NCBI GenBank assembly: GCA_964007875.1
Contig: CAXGAH010000002.1
Location: 124,001 to 188,000 of the forward strand
Direction: 5' to 3'
Origin: UBA1275 sp002323515
Lineage (GTDB): Bacteria > Bacteroidota > Rhodothermia > Balneolales > Balneolaceae
DNA length: 64,000 nucleotides
This document shows, one piece after another, positions 43,434 to 52,306 of the stretch. A model generated the notes under the pieces. That model ran no database searches and was not told the DNA's origin. It saw only the letters and a list, made by a program, of their open reading frames with translations. The number at the start of each line of letters is the position of its first letter. Positions within the stretch are counted from its first letter, which is position 1. The position numbers and the translations under genes are program-made.

Positions 43434-44504
43434 ATGCCTATAAATCGAAGTCAATTTTTCAAAACCTTAGGATTAGGAACAGCATTTCACATACTTGAAT
43501 CGAGTGTTCAAAAAGCACCCTCAGCAGGATGCCAGCCAATTGTGCAGAGTAGTTCACCATTCCCAAACATAAAATATGAATCGATCAAGCCAAAGGCATT
43601 ACAACCGGGCGATACAATTGGGTTGGTTTCTCCCGCAAGTCCAGTATATAACCCAGACGATTTCGAACAAATGCTCGTTAAAGTTAATTCCTTAGGCTAT
43701 AAAGTGGTACTTGGGGAACATGTGCGAGACCGACATGGATATTTAGCAGGCACGGATGAAGATCGTGCAAAAGATCTTATGAACATGTTTCAAAACCCAG
43801 TTATTGACGGGATTCTCTGTGTTAGAGGTGGCTGGGGTTGTAATCGGATGTTGCCTTATTTAGATTTTGAAGTCATTGCATCAAATCCTAAAATACTTTG
43901 TGGGTTCAGTGATATAACCTCTCTACATCTGGCTCTCTGGAAAAAAGTAAGACTGCATACCTTTCATGGTCCAGTAGGAACTTCTAGTTGGAGTTCTTAT
44001 TCTACTCAATATTTTAAAGAAGTAATTGAGAATGGAGGTATCCCGCAATACCAATATCCCGAAAATCATGGAGATGATCACCTCACCATTCAACCTGGAA
44101 CGACAGAAGGAATACTCTTGGGTGGTAATTTAACCGTTTTATGTTCCTTGATTGGAAGTGAATATCTACCAGATTTTACGGACTCAATCTTGTATTTAGA
44201 AGATGTTGGAGAGGATGTATATAGAGTGGATCGAATGTTAACCCAATTAAAGATGAGTGGGATTTTAAATAAGATTAACGGATTTGTTTTTGGTAAGTGC
44301 ACTAATTGTGATGCAGGAGCAAATAGTTTGAGCTTAGAGCAAGTATTTAACGAACATATTAGTCCGCTAAACATCCCAGCTTTTTATGGTGCACTCATAA
44401 GCCATGAAATAGATAATAGTACCATACCGGCAGGAATTAAGGCTAGTATGATTGCAGAATTGGGATCTATACAACTTATGGAGCCTGCAGTAATTAATTC
44501 ATGA
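43434..44504 (+). CDS. LD-carboxypeptidase, S66 family
   Basis: Serine peptidase of the LdcA/MccF family, which trims L,D bonds in recycled muropeptides or cleaves amide-linked nucleotides. Seen: IGLVSPASPVYN start of the domain, VRGGWG, nucleophile Ser159 (GFSDIT), a LYLEDVGEDVYRVDRML block with the catalytic Glu, and SHEI near the C-terminus for the His. The N-terminus (NRSQFFKTLGLGTAFH) looks like a weak, single-arginine Tat-like or lipoprotein-like export signal, so it may act in the periplasm. ATG 43434 is used, 2 nt past the nadD stop. Confidence 0.9.
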   Translation: MPINRSQFFKTLGLGTAFHILESSVQKAPSAGCQPIVQSSSPFPNIKYESIKPKALQPGDTIGLVSPASPVYNPDDFEQMLVKVNSLGYKVVLGEHVRDRHGYLAGTDEDRAKDLMNMFQNPVIDGILCVRGGWGCNRMLPYLDFEVIASNPKILCGFSDITSLHLALWKKVRLHTFHGPVGTSSWSSYSTQYFKEVIENGGIPQYQYPENHGDDHLTIQPGTTEGILLGGNLTVLCSLIGSEYLPDFTDSILYLEDVGEDVYRVDRMLTQLKMSGILNKINGFVFGKCTNCDAGANSLSLEQVFNEHISPLNIPAFYGALISHEIDNSTIPAGIKASMIAELGSIQLMEPAVINS

Positions 44505-44573
44505 TAGTGCCATTTAAAACAGTAGTATCTGCTTGATAATTGGACAATAAAAACTCTGCATAACCTATGAGAT

Positions 44574-45725
44574 TCACAAGTTACCCTTCATATGGTCATA
44601 GCAAGTAAACGTTTTAGAGTCGGTATAACCACCCATAGATTCAGCTGTTAAACAGGAATGAACCGGATAAATCGAAAGATATGGTTCGCCTGCCACCTCA
44701 TAGATCAAATCTTTTGGACCAATAATTAAGCCGTGTTCTTGGGAGATTTTATCCAAATATAAACTAGAATTCTCTTTTATACGGCCATAAACTATTCTAC
44801 CATCGATGTCTAGGTAATCTTTTGAGAAATGAACGGCCCCACCGTGTATCACAATTTGAGCAAATTCTTTATCACCATACTGAGTCAAATGTGTGGGTAA
44901 ATCCAAAGCATTCCGGGCCTTTACTTCAATAATAGGGCAATCTACCCAAACCGCAATATCTTCCTGCCCGCAACTTCCTATATATTGTTGGCTTAGGTCA
45001 TAAAAAAACAAGTTACCCGGAGTCAGTACGTCAATGACAGAAAAGTCATCCATCAATGAACAGGTGGGAGTATCCCCATAATAAATGGGCAAGTTCAGAG
45101 TTTTCTTTAACTGGGTTATGGATGCCATCAAGACATCTGAAAAAGCAAGAATGGACTCTTTATTAGGTTGTTGATACGAATTACCTGCATGAATATAACA
45201 CCCAATTAGTGCTATTTTAGAAAGATACTGAATGGCTTTAGAAAATTCGGATATGTTTGATAGGTGGTCAATTGGTATCCCGGTTCGTCCATAGTTTGGG
45301 TCTATATCAAGGAGTACTTGTAAAGGTTTGTCGAGAATGTTGTTAAGATGTTTCAGGTGCTCAATCGAACTAGATAAGACTTTTAGATTGCACTCATTAT
45401 TGACCTCGTTAATTGATTTAAAAAGTCCAGAGTGCAAAGGGAGGGCTAGTAAAAAGGAATCCCAATCATCTTGTATAAAATAGGCAAGCATATCCATGCT
45501 GGATACAGTAATGTCAGTAACCCCTAAATCACGTATCCATTTGCCTATTGCAATAGATTGGTGGGTTTTAAAGTGTGGTTGAAAGTGTTTAGCATTTTGC
45601 TGGATTTTTTTACTGATTCTAGAACAATTTCGAAATACAATTTCTTTATCAAGAACTAAACGAGGTTTTTCAATCATAGGTTGAGTGGTTGTATTGCTTT
45701 TGGAAAAATGACGTATTTTTAACAT
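44574..45725 (-). CDS. D-threonine aldolase/D-serine dehydratase-like PLP enzyme
   Basis: Member of the alanine-racemase-fold DSD1/D-TA family, 383 aa. Seen: the PLP lysine K53 in HFKTHQS near the N-terminus, SSMDMLAYF, DIDPNYGRTGI, and the metal-binding C-terminal pair H356 and C358 in YPVHSCLTA that typifies zinc-dependent D-serine dehydratase and manganese-dependent D-threonine aldolase. It is divergent from a 132-aa orphan, with a near-perfect 26-bp inverted repeat between them. Substrate (D-serine, D-threonine or a related D-hydroxy amino acid) is not settled. Confidence 0.88.
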   Translation of the reverse strand: MLKIRHFSKSNTTTQPMIEKPRLVLDKEIVFRNCSRISKKIQQNAKHFQPHFKTHQSIAIGKWIRDLGVTDITVSSMDMLAYFIQDDWDSFLLALPLHSGLFKSINEVNNECNLKVLSSSIEHLKHLNNILDKPLQVLLDIDPNYGRTGIPIDHLSNISEFSKAIQYLSKIALIGCYIHAGNSYQQPNKESILAFSDVLMASITQLKKTLNLPIYYGDTPTCSLMDDFSVIDVLTPGNLFFYDLSQQYIGSCGQEDIAVWVDCPIIEVKARNALDLPTHLTQYGDKEFAQIVIHGGAVHFSKDYLDIDGRIVYGRIKENSSLYLDKISQEHGLIIGPKDLIYEVAGEPYLSIYPVHSCLTAESMGGYTDSKTFTCYDHMKGNL

Positions 45726-45754
45726 AATAAATGTTTATGAATTGAAAGAAAACG

Positions 45755-45780
45755 TTCGATTTGTTGCACAACAGATCGAA
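45755..45780. promoter_or_regulatory. 26-bp inverted repeat, candidate operator
   Basis: TTCGATTTGTTG and CAACAGATCGAA form 12-bp arms around a 2-bp centre, 11 of 12 pairs perfect (position 61/74 is T-G). It lies in the 95-bp gap between the D-amino acid enzyme and the orphan at 45821. The TTGT/ACAA core is like that of LacI- or GntR-type operators; no regulator gene is adjacent. Confidence 0.55.
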
Positions 45781-45820
45781 GAAAATAGAAATAAACCAAA
45801 ACGTATAAAACAGAACCCTT

Positions 45821-46219
45821 ATGGACGTAGATTTATTATTTATCCCCTTGAATATGGTACAATGGAAAGAATGTTCATCACGAGGGTTTATCGAACCTAA
45901 TCAACATGAAGATTCCAAGTATATTTATAGCATAGAAGCCTACACACCGTCAGTTGTTGAAGAAATACTCAACTTTAAATTTATAGATCAAAATGATCTT
46001 TTACTTATTCTTATTGACCCCATTAGGATAACGGTTCCGATCAAAAGCGAATTAAACTACTTGAAACCAAATACCGAAGAAGATAGTTTTGGTAATAGTA
46101 AACGCTATCAAGTAGTTCATTTACAGGGAAAAATATCTATTGATGCGGTCATTGATCGAATTCCCATCCAAAAAGATGTGGATGGTCTATTTCATGTTCA
46201 TATTGAAACCATTGATTAA
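45821..46219 (+). CDS. Hypothetical protein, 132 aa
   Basis: Not recognised. The protein is soluble, without signal peptide or cysteine-rich motif; it contains a single KECSS cysteine near residue 18 and a beta-rich C-terminal half (YQVVHLQGKISIDAVIDRIP). Divergent from a PLP enzyme across a candidate operator, so it may be co-regulated with it. A 165-nt gap follows. Confidence 0.7.
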   Translation: MDVDLLFIPLNMVQWKECSSRGFIEPNQHEDSKYIYSIEAYTPSVVEEILNFKFIDQNDLLLILIDPIRITVPIKSELNYLKPNTEEDSFGNSKRYQVVHLQGKISIDAVIDRIPIQKDVDGLFHVHIETID

Positions 46220-46256
46220 TGACAAGAGTGCTTAACAAGACTATATATGTTTGTCT

Positions 46257-46272
46257 CATAATATATATTATG
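46257..46272. repeat. 16-bp perfect AT-rich palindrome
   Basis: CATAATATATATTATG is its own reverse complement, in the convergent gap between the 132-aa gene and the peroxiredoxin. It is AT-only apart from the ends and may be chance. Confidence 0.4.
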
Positions 46273-46384
46273 TAAAGTAATATGTATTTATCACATTTCT
46301 GTAAATCACATACCATATATACTATACACCTCTACTACAGTTTGGACGTTTCCAATCTATAATAAAGAACTTTATAGGAAGAGT

Positions 46385-46843
46385 TTATTTTAGGGCTTCT
46401 TTGATTTTGTCAAAGTTAGGTAAATTACCCGCATCCTGTAGTATCTCAGAGTATACTAATCTCAAGTCACCATTAAGAACGAATGCACTTCGTTTAGCTA
46501 CACCAATCATCCCGAAGTGATCGTTGTTTAAAACGCCAAAATTAGTTGACTGTACTTTGTTGAAATCACTTAATAAAGTGAAATTTAGGTTTTGAGATTG
46601 TTTAAAAGCCTTTAAGCTGAAAAAACTATCAATTGAAATACCGTAAACTTTTGCATTCAACGACTCATAAGCTTTCATGTTATCACGTACCAAGCATAAC
46701 TCATCTGTACAAACGCTTGAAAAAGCTAAGGGGAAAAAAAGTAAAACGTTGTGATTGTTGGTTCCAGCTTCAATTGTAATCTGAGTCCCTTCTGTGTCTT
46801 GTAATGTGAAGCTGGGTATTTTATCGCCAATTTGGTAGCTCAT
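46385..46843 (-). CDS. Peroxiredoxin, BCP/AhpE-like
   Basis: Thiol peroxidase reducing hydrogen and organic peroxides. Seen: thioredoxin-like start with peroxidatic Cys45 and second Cys50 in SSVCTDELC, the same numbers as the pair in E. coli Bcp, with an upstream FFPLAF block and an active Arg likely in AKRSAFV. Length 152 aa. It is 17 nt past the small membrane gene that precedes it on the minus strand. Confidence 0.92.
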   Translation of the reverse strand: MSYQIGDKIPSFTLQDTEGTQITIEAGTNNHNVLLFFPLAFSSVCTDELCLVRDNMKAYESLNAKVYGISIDSFFSLKAFKQSQNLNFTLLSDFNKVQSTNFGVLNNDHFGMIGVAKRSAFVLNGDLRLVYSEILQDAGNLPNFDKIKEALK

Positions 46844-46860
46844 AAGTAAATGTCATTATT

Positions 46861-47469
46861 TTAAGTTATCTCAGTGTTAAACGGATATTTAACTAAACTA
46901 AAAGTTAATAAAATCATTCCAAGACTTAATAAGATACTACCTAATAACAAGCCATTCGACGGACCATTAAAATTGATGAACGGAATAATATATGCACATA
47001 AAAAGGCCAGAATTGATCCTAGAAATGTCCATTTCCACTTGAACAGGTAGGTATTTACCCCGAAAATTAGCAGCGCAACTAGTATGGCGCCTGCCTGCAT
47101 TATAAACTCTAATATATCTTTAATCGCATAACTCGTCGAAATGACTGCAAAGAATATAATCCCAGATAAAGGAAGCAAAGTAAGATAAACTGGAAACCGT
47201 GCGAACATCGGTTTAGAGTCTCTAATTATTACAAATAAAGCAGATAAAACTAAACTAATGCATATAAAATTACCCCATGTCTCAACATCTCGCACTAAGT
47301 AACTTGGCCCTATTAAAACATAGATTTTCGAGGTGAAAAAGCTACATAAGCTACCTAAAAGATATACTTTGGTTAGATTTCGTAGATTTAATGAACTTGG
47401 AAGTAGAATAATAAAGCATAAAAGAGCTACAATAATCTCTAATCCATGTTTTACGTTCAGAATCTCCAT
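46861..47469 (-). CDS. Hypothetical membrane protein, six helices
   Basis: Not recognised. 202 aa with six hydrophobic stretches (about 8-24, 33-50, 68-82, 92-110, 120-142, 150-192) and few charges, so an integral membrane protein of unknown role. It starts 7 nt after the der stop and precedes the peroxiredoxin. Confidence 0.7.
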   Translation of the reverse strand: MEILNVKHGLEIIVALLCFIILLPSSLNLRNLTKVYLLGSLCSFFTSKIYVLIGPSYLVRDVETWGNFICISLVLSALFVIIRDSKPMFARFPVYLTLLPLSGIIFFAVISTSYAIKDILEFIMQAGAILVALLIFGVNTYLFKWKWTFLGSILAFLCAYIIPFINFNGPSNGLLLGSILLSLGMILLTFSLVKYPFNTEIT

Positions 47470-47476
47470 TTCTCTC

Positions 47477-48784
47477 CTACTTCTGCTTAAATACCATCGT
47501 TATGGGTACGCCGGTAAATTTATAGGTTTCTCTGATTTGATTCTCTAAATAACGTCGATAATTAGCAGGTAAGTCTTGTGGGCTATTCATGAAAAATTTA
47601 AAAACAGGTGGGTTGGCTTTTACTTGCGAGCCATACTGTATCTTTAATTCTTTGCCCCTTTTCATAGGCAATGGTCGTTTATAAAGCATTTTCTCAATAA
47701 AGTCGTTTAATTCCGAGGTGCTTATCTGCTTCTTTCTTTCTTCAATTACTTCATCACACAATTCCAAGACTTTATGAATACGTTTCTTGTTGGTCGCGGA
47801 AATAGTGAGAATGGGTATATAATCCATCTGGGGAACCGCCTCATACACCACTTTTTCAAATTCACGTACTGTGTGTGTGTCTTTATTGTCAATTAAATCC
47901 CATTTATTCCAAACAATAATTAATCCCTTATTGTATTCTTCTGCTTGTCGAAGTACCCGCTTATCTTGTGCATCAAATCCTCTTTCAGCATCTAATATGA
48001 GCACTGCGACATCGCATTCACGGATGGCTTTTTCTGTCCTAACGGTGCTATAAAACTCAATATTTTCCTTCACCTTTACTCGTTTTCGAAGCCCAGCTGT
48101 ATCCATTAGTGTGTATTCTTTATTATTGAAGGATAAGTAGGTGTTTATAGTGTCGCGAGTTGTACCTGCAATATCTGTCACAATACATCGTTCATCGTTA
48201 ACTAATGCATTCACTAAGCTGCTTTTTCCCACATTTGGTCTTCCAATGAAGGCTAATTTGGGAATGTTTGTTTTTTGCTCTGGCTTATGATCGGGTAACA
48301 ATTCAATTATTCGGTCCATGAGTTCACCAGTACCTGTACCGCTGATGGCCGAGATAGAATATAATTCATCAAATCCTAAGCTGTAGAATTCAGAAGCCTC
48401 TAACCTTCTACCTTCATTATCTGCTTTATTTGCGACGAGTAAAACGGGTTTTTTTTGTCTTCGTAATATCTGCGCAACCGACTCGTCTAGCATGTTAATT
48501 CCGGTTTTTGCATCAACCACAAAGAGTATTATGTCGGATTCTTCAATCGCAATGATAACTTGTTCACGTACACCAACTGTTATCGTATCCAGCTCATCGG
48601 GTAAATAACCACCGGTATCGATAATGTTGAAATCAACCCCATTCCAATAGCTATCGCCGTAATGACGGTCTCTTGTAACTCCATATTCATCATGGACAAT
48701 AGCTTGTCTTTCGCCAACAAGACGATTAAATATGGTTGATTTTCCAACATTAGGCCGACCGACTATGGATACTGTAGGGAGCAT
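47477..48784 (-). CDS. der: Ribosome biogenesis GTPase Der (EngA)
   Basis: Tandem-GTPase protein needed for 50S subunit maturation. Seen: two G domains, each with GRPNVGKS (starts near 8 and 181), NKxD motifs (ANKAD; NKWD) and a C-terminal KH-like domain ending with FTGVPITMVFK. Length 435 aa is exact for Der. Confidence 0.97.
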   Translation of the reverse strand: MLPTVSIVGRPNVGKSTIFNRLVGERQAIVHDEYGVTRDRHYGDSYWNGVDFNIIDTGGYLPDELDTITVGVREQVIIAIEESDIILFVVDAKTGINMLDESVAQILRRQKKPVLLVANKADNEGRRLEASEFYSLGFDELYSISAISGTGTGELMDRIIELLPDHKPEQKTNIPKLAFIGRPNVGKSSLVNALVNDERCIVTDIAGTTRDTINTYLSFNNKEYTLMDTAGLRKRVKVKENIEFYSTVRTEKAIRECDVAVLILDAERGFDAQDKRVLRQAEEYNKGLIIVWNKWDLIDNKDTHTVREFEKVVYEAVPQMDYIPILTISATNKKRIHKVLELCDEVIEERKKQISTSELNDFIEKMLYKRPLPMKRGKELKIQYGSQVKANPPVFKFFMNSPQDLPANYRRYLENQIRETYKFTGVPITMVFKQK

Positions 48785-48842
48785 TTACGTAGTTATTTAG
48801 CTAAATTAACTTTTAAGATACGCAAATATATAATCAGCTAGG

Positions 48843-49088
48843 ATGTTAAAGATTATTTTTGAAAACTTTGGATTCGTAGGCTCTTTAATTCTCTCCCTTG
48901 TGATCTTCTTGTTTTCAATTCTTTGGTTAGCAGGTATGGCAGGGATCACTCAGCCTAAAGATGGTGGGAAAGTTCGATATAAGTCTTGGATGGTATGGCT
49001 TGCCATTGTTGTTCCAATATTCCCAATCGCCTGGATTATTAGCCAAATTTGGAATCACTTCACTGTAATGAATACAAGTAAAAAATAA
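48843..49088 (+). CDS. Small hypothetical membrane protein
   Basis: 81 residues with two transmembrane segments (about 12-32 and 50-67) joined by a QPKDGGKVRYKSW loop. Divergent from der across 58 nt. Function unknown. The hydrophobic layout and clean start support a real gene. Confidence 0.65.
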   Translation: MLKIIFENFGFVGSLILSLVIFLFSILWLAGMAGITQPKDGGKVRYKSWMVWLAIVVPIFPIAWIISQIWNHFTVMNTSKK

Positions 49089-49311
49089 TTAACTTATTAT
49101 GCAGCAGTTCATTATATGATTAACCTATCAAATAAATTAGGCTGTATAGTTATGTTAAGATTGAGGTGTAGTTCATCATGCTCGCTATGGTTTCGATGCA
49201 ATTTTCTACTTTAATCTGTTACAATGCACATGTGTAGTAAGCCAAAAGCTCCCCATTATATAAGTGAACCAGTCATGCGATCGTACGTCTAGGGGCATAA
49301 GTTACAATTGA

Positions 49312-51357
49312 TTATTCTAATAAGGGCGGTTTTTTAACTTCATTTAGATTAGGTTCATTGGTGTCATGGATGAGCTCCCAGGGTTCTAATTTGGCAGTAA
49401 TGGGTTCTAAAAAGCGAGAAGCTTTTGTCAGGTAGTCCCCTTCTCTCTGCCTAAATGAAGTCCTTGGATAGGTAAAATAAAGCATTTCTTTTGCTCTAGT
49501 AGCCGCTACATAGAGCAACCGAAGTTCTTCATCCAGTGATTCTTCACTATCTATAGAAAAAGTACTTGGAATAGTTCCGTCTAAGCATTGCATTATTAGT
49601 ACATGCTTCCATTCTAAACCTTTTGCAGAGTGTATGGTACTTAAGGTGAGTGGTGCTTCTTCCTCTCTAGATGCCAGGGTGTCAGTCACCGTATCGGTGA
49701 TAGGTTCCAACACCAGATCGGTTAAAAATGATTGTATATCTTGATAGGTTTTTGCGATTTGTAATAAGGAGGCCAAATCCTCTTCCCTTTTTGATGCATC
49801 ATCGTATAAATCTTTGCAAATGGGCAGATAATAATCCACAATTAGTGGAATGGAGTCGTGCCAAGGTATACACTTTGAAGCATTTATGAGGCATGTGCCA
49901 AGCCTATTTAATCTGTTAAAATAATTCTTATTCATCCACTCAGAATCACTGAACCAGTGTGTGGAATCTGTAGAAGAAGCCCCCCTTTTTTTACTTTGAA
50001 CCTCTTGGATCCACAGAAATAAATCTTCTGCTGTTTTTGGACCTACTCCATCAATGAGCATCAAAACTCGTTGCCAAGCCACCGTATCGTCAGGATTACT
50101 TAAAATCCTAATATGTGCCAATAGATCTTTTATATGCGCTGCCTCGGTAAATTTTTGACCGCCAAACTTTTTAAACGGGATATCCTTGGATTGTAAAGCA
50201 AGTTCTAGTGTAAACGAATCCCTGGCGTTTCGAAAAAGTACAGCAACCTCATCTAAAGCTATTTGATGTTCCCTAAGATGAAGTACTAATTGCGATATAA
50301 ATTCTGCTTCTTCTTTATCATCAATAGCCTTAATTAGTGCAGGTAAGTCACTAGAATCGCGATTAGTGAATAGTTGCTTCTTAAACAATATAGAACTTTG
50401 CTCGAGTACAGCGTTAGCAACCTCTAGTATCTCGGGCGAGGAACGATAATTTTCCTCTAATTTGATAAGCTCTGTATTAACATATTCTTCTGGAAATCGT
50501 AGTATATTTTCGTAGTCGGATCCACGAAACGAATAGATACTTTGAGCATCATCACCAACCACCGTCAAATTTTGGTGGAATGACGAAAAATATTCACACA
50601 AGCTTGCCTGTATTTTGTTGGTATCCTGAAATTCATCAACTAATATATACTGGCAAATACTTGAAACTCGCTCTAATATTGCTGGATGCTCTATAAAAAG
50701 TTTTTCAGTGTTAAATAATAAATCATCAAAATCCATTATATGATGTTTGGCTTTGTAGGACTCATAGGTTTTAAAAAGTCTAATGATATCCTTTTCATGA
50801 CCCAAAAATTGAGGATAGTATTCTTGTAATAATACCCTCATATCGAGCTGTTTATTTTTGTGAAGGGTAAACAGTTTTGCAAGACTTCGTTTAGCAGGAA
50901 AACGCTGTGAACGATGGTTTATATTGAGAGTAGAACGCACATGTTGAATGAGGTCAATGCTATCAGTGCTATCGAGTATGCTAAATTCATTGTTATAGCC
51001 AATATGATTACTATATTTTCTTAGAATTTGTGTACAAAATGAGTGAAATGTACCTCCTTGTATATATTGACAACGATCATCTAACAATTGAGTCGCACGT
51101 TCCATCATCTCTTTTGCGGCACGTCTAGTGAAGGTTAATAAGACTATTTGCTCAGGTGGTACACCGGATTCAATGAGCCGTGATACTTTATATATAAGTG
51201 TTTTGGTCTTACCTGTACCTGCCCCTGCTAGTATGAGTAATCGATTTGCAGGACTAATCACCGCGCTGAGTTGTTGCTGATTTAGAGCAGATTCATAATC
51301 GATTTGATAATCTATCGGAGATGATGAGGTTGTTTTTCTTAGTTGGAACTGCTTCAT
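49312..51357 (-). CDS. UvrD/PcrA/Rep-family DNA helicase
   Basis: SF1A 3'-5' DNA helicase for repair or replication restart. Seen: LNQQQLSAV (Q motif), Walker A GAGTGKT (45-51), LTFTRRAAKEM, DEFQDTN, DDAQSIYSFRGS, and the late blocks STIHSAKGLEW and RLLYVAATRAKE. At 681 aa it is nearer UvrD/Rep than RecB and has no nuclease motif. Single gene. Confidence 0.94.
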   Translation of the reverse strand: MKQFQLRKTTSSSPIDYQIDYESALNQQQLSAVISPANRLLILAGAGTGKTKTLIYKVSRLIESGVPPEQIVLLTFTRRAAKEMMERATQLLDDRCQYIQGGTFHSFCTQILRKYSNHIGYNNEFSILDSTDSIDLIQHVRSTLNINHRSQRFPAKRSLAKLFTLHKNKQLDMRVLLQEYYPQFLGHEKDIIRLFKTYESYKAKHHIMDFDDLLFNTEKLFIEHPAILERVSSICQYILVDEFQDTNKIQASLCEYFSSFHQNLTVVGDDAQSIYSFRGSDYENILRFPEEYVNTELIKLEENYRSSPEILEVANAVLEQSSILFKKQLFTNRDSSDLPALIKAIDDKEEAEFISQLVLHLREHQIALDEVAVLFRNARDSFTLELALQSKDIPFKKFGGQKFTEAAHIKDLLAHIRILSNPDDTVAWQRVLMLIDGVGPKTAEDLFLWIQEVQSKKRGASSTDSTHWFSDSEWMNKNYFNRLNRLGTCLINASKCIPWHDSIPLIVDYYLPICKDLYDDASKREEDLASLLQIAKTYQDIQSFLTDLVLEPITDTVTDTLASREEEAPLTLSTIHSAKGLEWKHVLIMQCLDGTIPSTFSIDSEESLDEELRLLYVAATRAKEMLYFTYPRTSFRQREGDYLTKASRFLEPITAKLEPWELIHDTNEPNLNEVKKPPLLE

Positions 51358-51689
51358 ATGATCTAATATAATAATTCAGTAATAATATGTAAAATATATG
51401 TATACAACAGAATCGTATGTGGAGGGTATGCAGTAAACAGACTTTGATTTTCAATTTACATGCTGTATCTATAAGACATATAGTGAGCCTAAACCAAAGT
51501 CCAAATCATAAATAAAAAATAATATGGATTTGCCTCTGAGTGAATAATAAGTAATATTTACTGTGATTAGTACCAGCTTTCTAGACTATGGAGTTTTTAC
51601 AGTGATCACAAATTCACCGCAGTCTCAAAAGACTAAACCTTAGTGATCAATCAAATATGCGTACCAATTAATAGTAATTAGCTGAGAAT
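51358..51689. other. Intergenic region (332 bp), no gene seen
   Basis: AT-rich divergent gap between the UvrD-type helicase and thymidine kinase. No ORF or RNA of interest. It holds a GTGATCAC palindrome near 51602 with related GTGAT copies around it, and a weak AGTCT-caaa-AGACT hairpin at 51621-51634. It probably contains promoters for both flanking genes. Confidence 0.5.
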
Positions 51690-52280
51690 ATGGTAAATGA
51701 GCCCAGTTACCTTCCCCAAGAGTATGGATGGATTGAAGTTATTTGTGGAGGGATGTTTAGTGGAAAAACCGAAGAATTAATTAGGAGAGCAAGACGAGCT
51801 CAAATTGCTGGGCAGCAGGTATTGGTCATCAAGCCTAGCGTAGATAATCGATATAGTTCATTTGAAGTCGTCTCTCATAATGAAACCACCATTCCTTCAC
51901 TTGTGGTTGGTAGTGTGGATGAAATAATAGAGAAAAGCCAGAACTTTAGAGTCATATGTATTGACGAGGCACAATTCTTTGATAACAAACTGTTGCGTAT
52001 AGTGAATGAGTTAGCCAACAATAATAAACGAGTCATTATTGCTGGTTTAGATATGGATTATGAGGGTAAACCATTTGGACCTATGCCCTACTTACTAGCT
52101 ATTGCAGAATTTGTAACAAAATTACACGCTATTTGTACCAAAAGCGGAATGTTAGCTAGCTATTCGCAGCGAGTCATTGATTCGGATAGGCAAGTCTTGG
52201 TAGGTGAATATGATGCCTATGAGCCAAGGGCTAGGCATTGCTTTACACGTGGCATTGACAAAAGAACAAAGAAGCTTTAA
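51690..52280 (+). CDS. tdk: Thymidine kinase, type II
   Basis: Phosphorylates thymidine in the salvage pathway. Seen: P-loop GMFSGKT at 21-27, ICIDEAQFF, and the substrate loop ending SYSQR. The usual zinc-binding CxxC in the lasso (after LHAI) reads C-T-K-S, and the C-terminal pair reads RHCF, so the structural zinc site is largely lost, as in other Bacteroidota members. Length 196 aa. The nucleoside transporter follows after 26 nt. Confidence 0.95.
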   Translation: MVNEPSYLPQEYGWIEVICGGMFSGKTEELIRRARRAQIAGQQVLVIKPSVDNRYSSFEVVSHNETTIPSLVVGSVDEIIEKSQNFRVICIDEAQFFDNKLLRIVNELANNNKRVIIAGLDMDYEGKPFGPMPYLLAIAEFVTKLHAICTKSGMLASYSQRVIDSDRQVLVGEYDAYEPRARHCFTRGIDKRTKKL

Positions 52281-52306
52281 GAAAACTAACCTATGGAAAA
52301 ACTTTC

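Noticed and set aside
49089..49311. Possible tRNA or small RNA in the gap after the 81-aa gene
   Set aside because: A GGTTTCGATGC stretch looks T-arm-like but no acceptor or anticodon stems can be formed.
51540..51650. GTGAT repeats as Crp-like sites
   Set aside because: Spacing and second half-sites do not match TGTGA-N6-TCACA.
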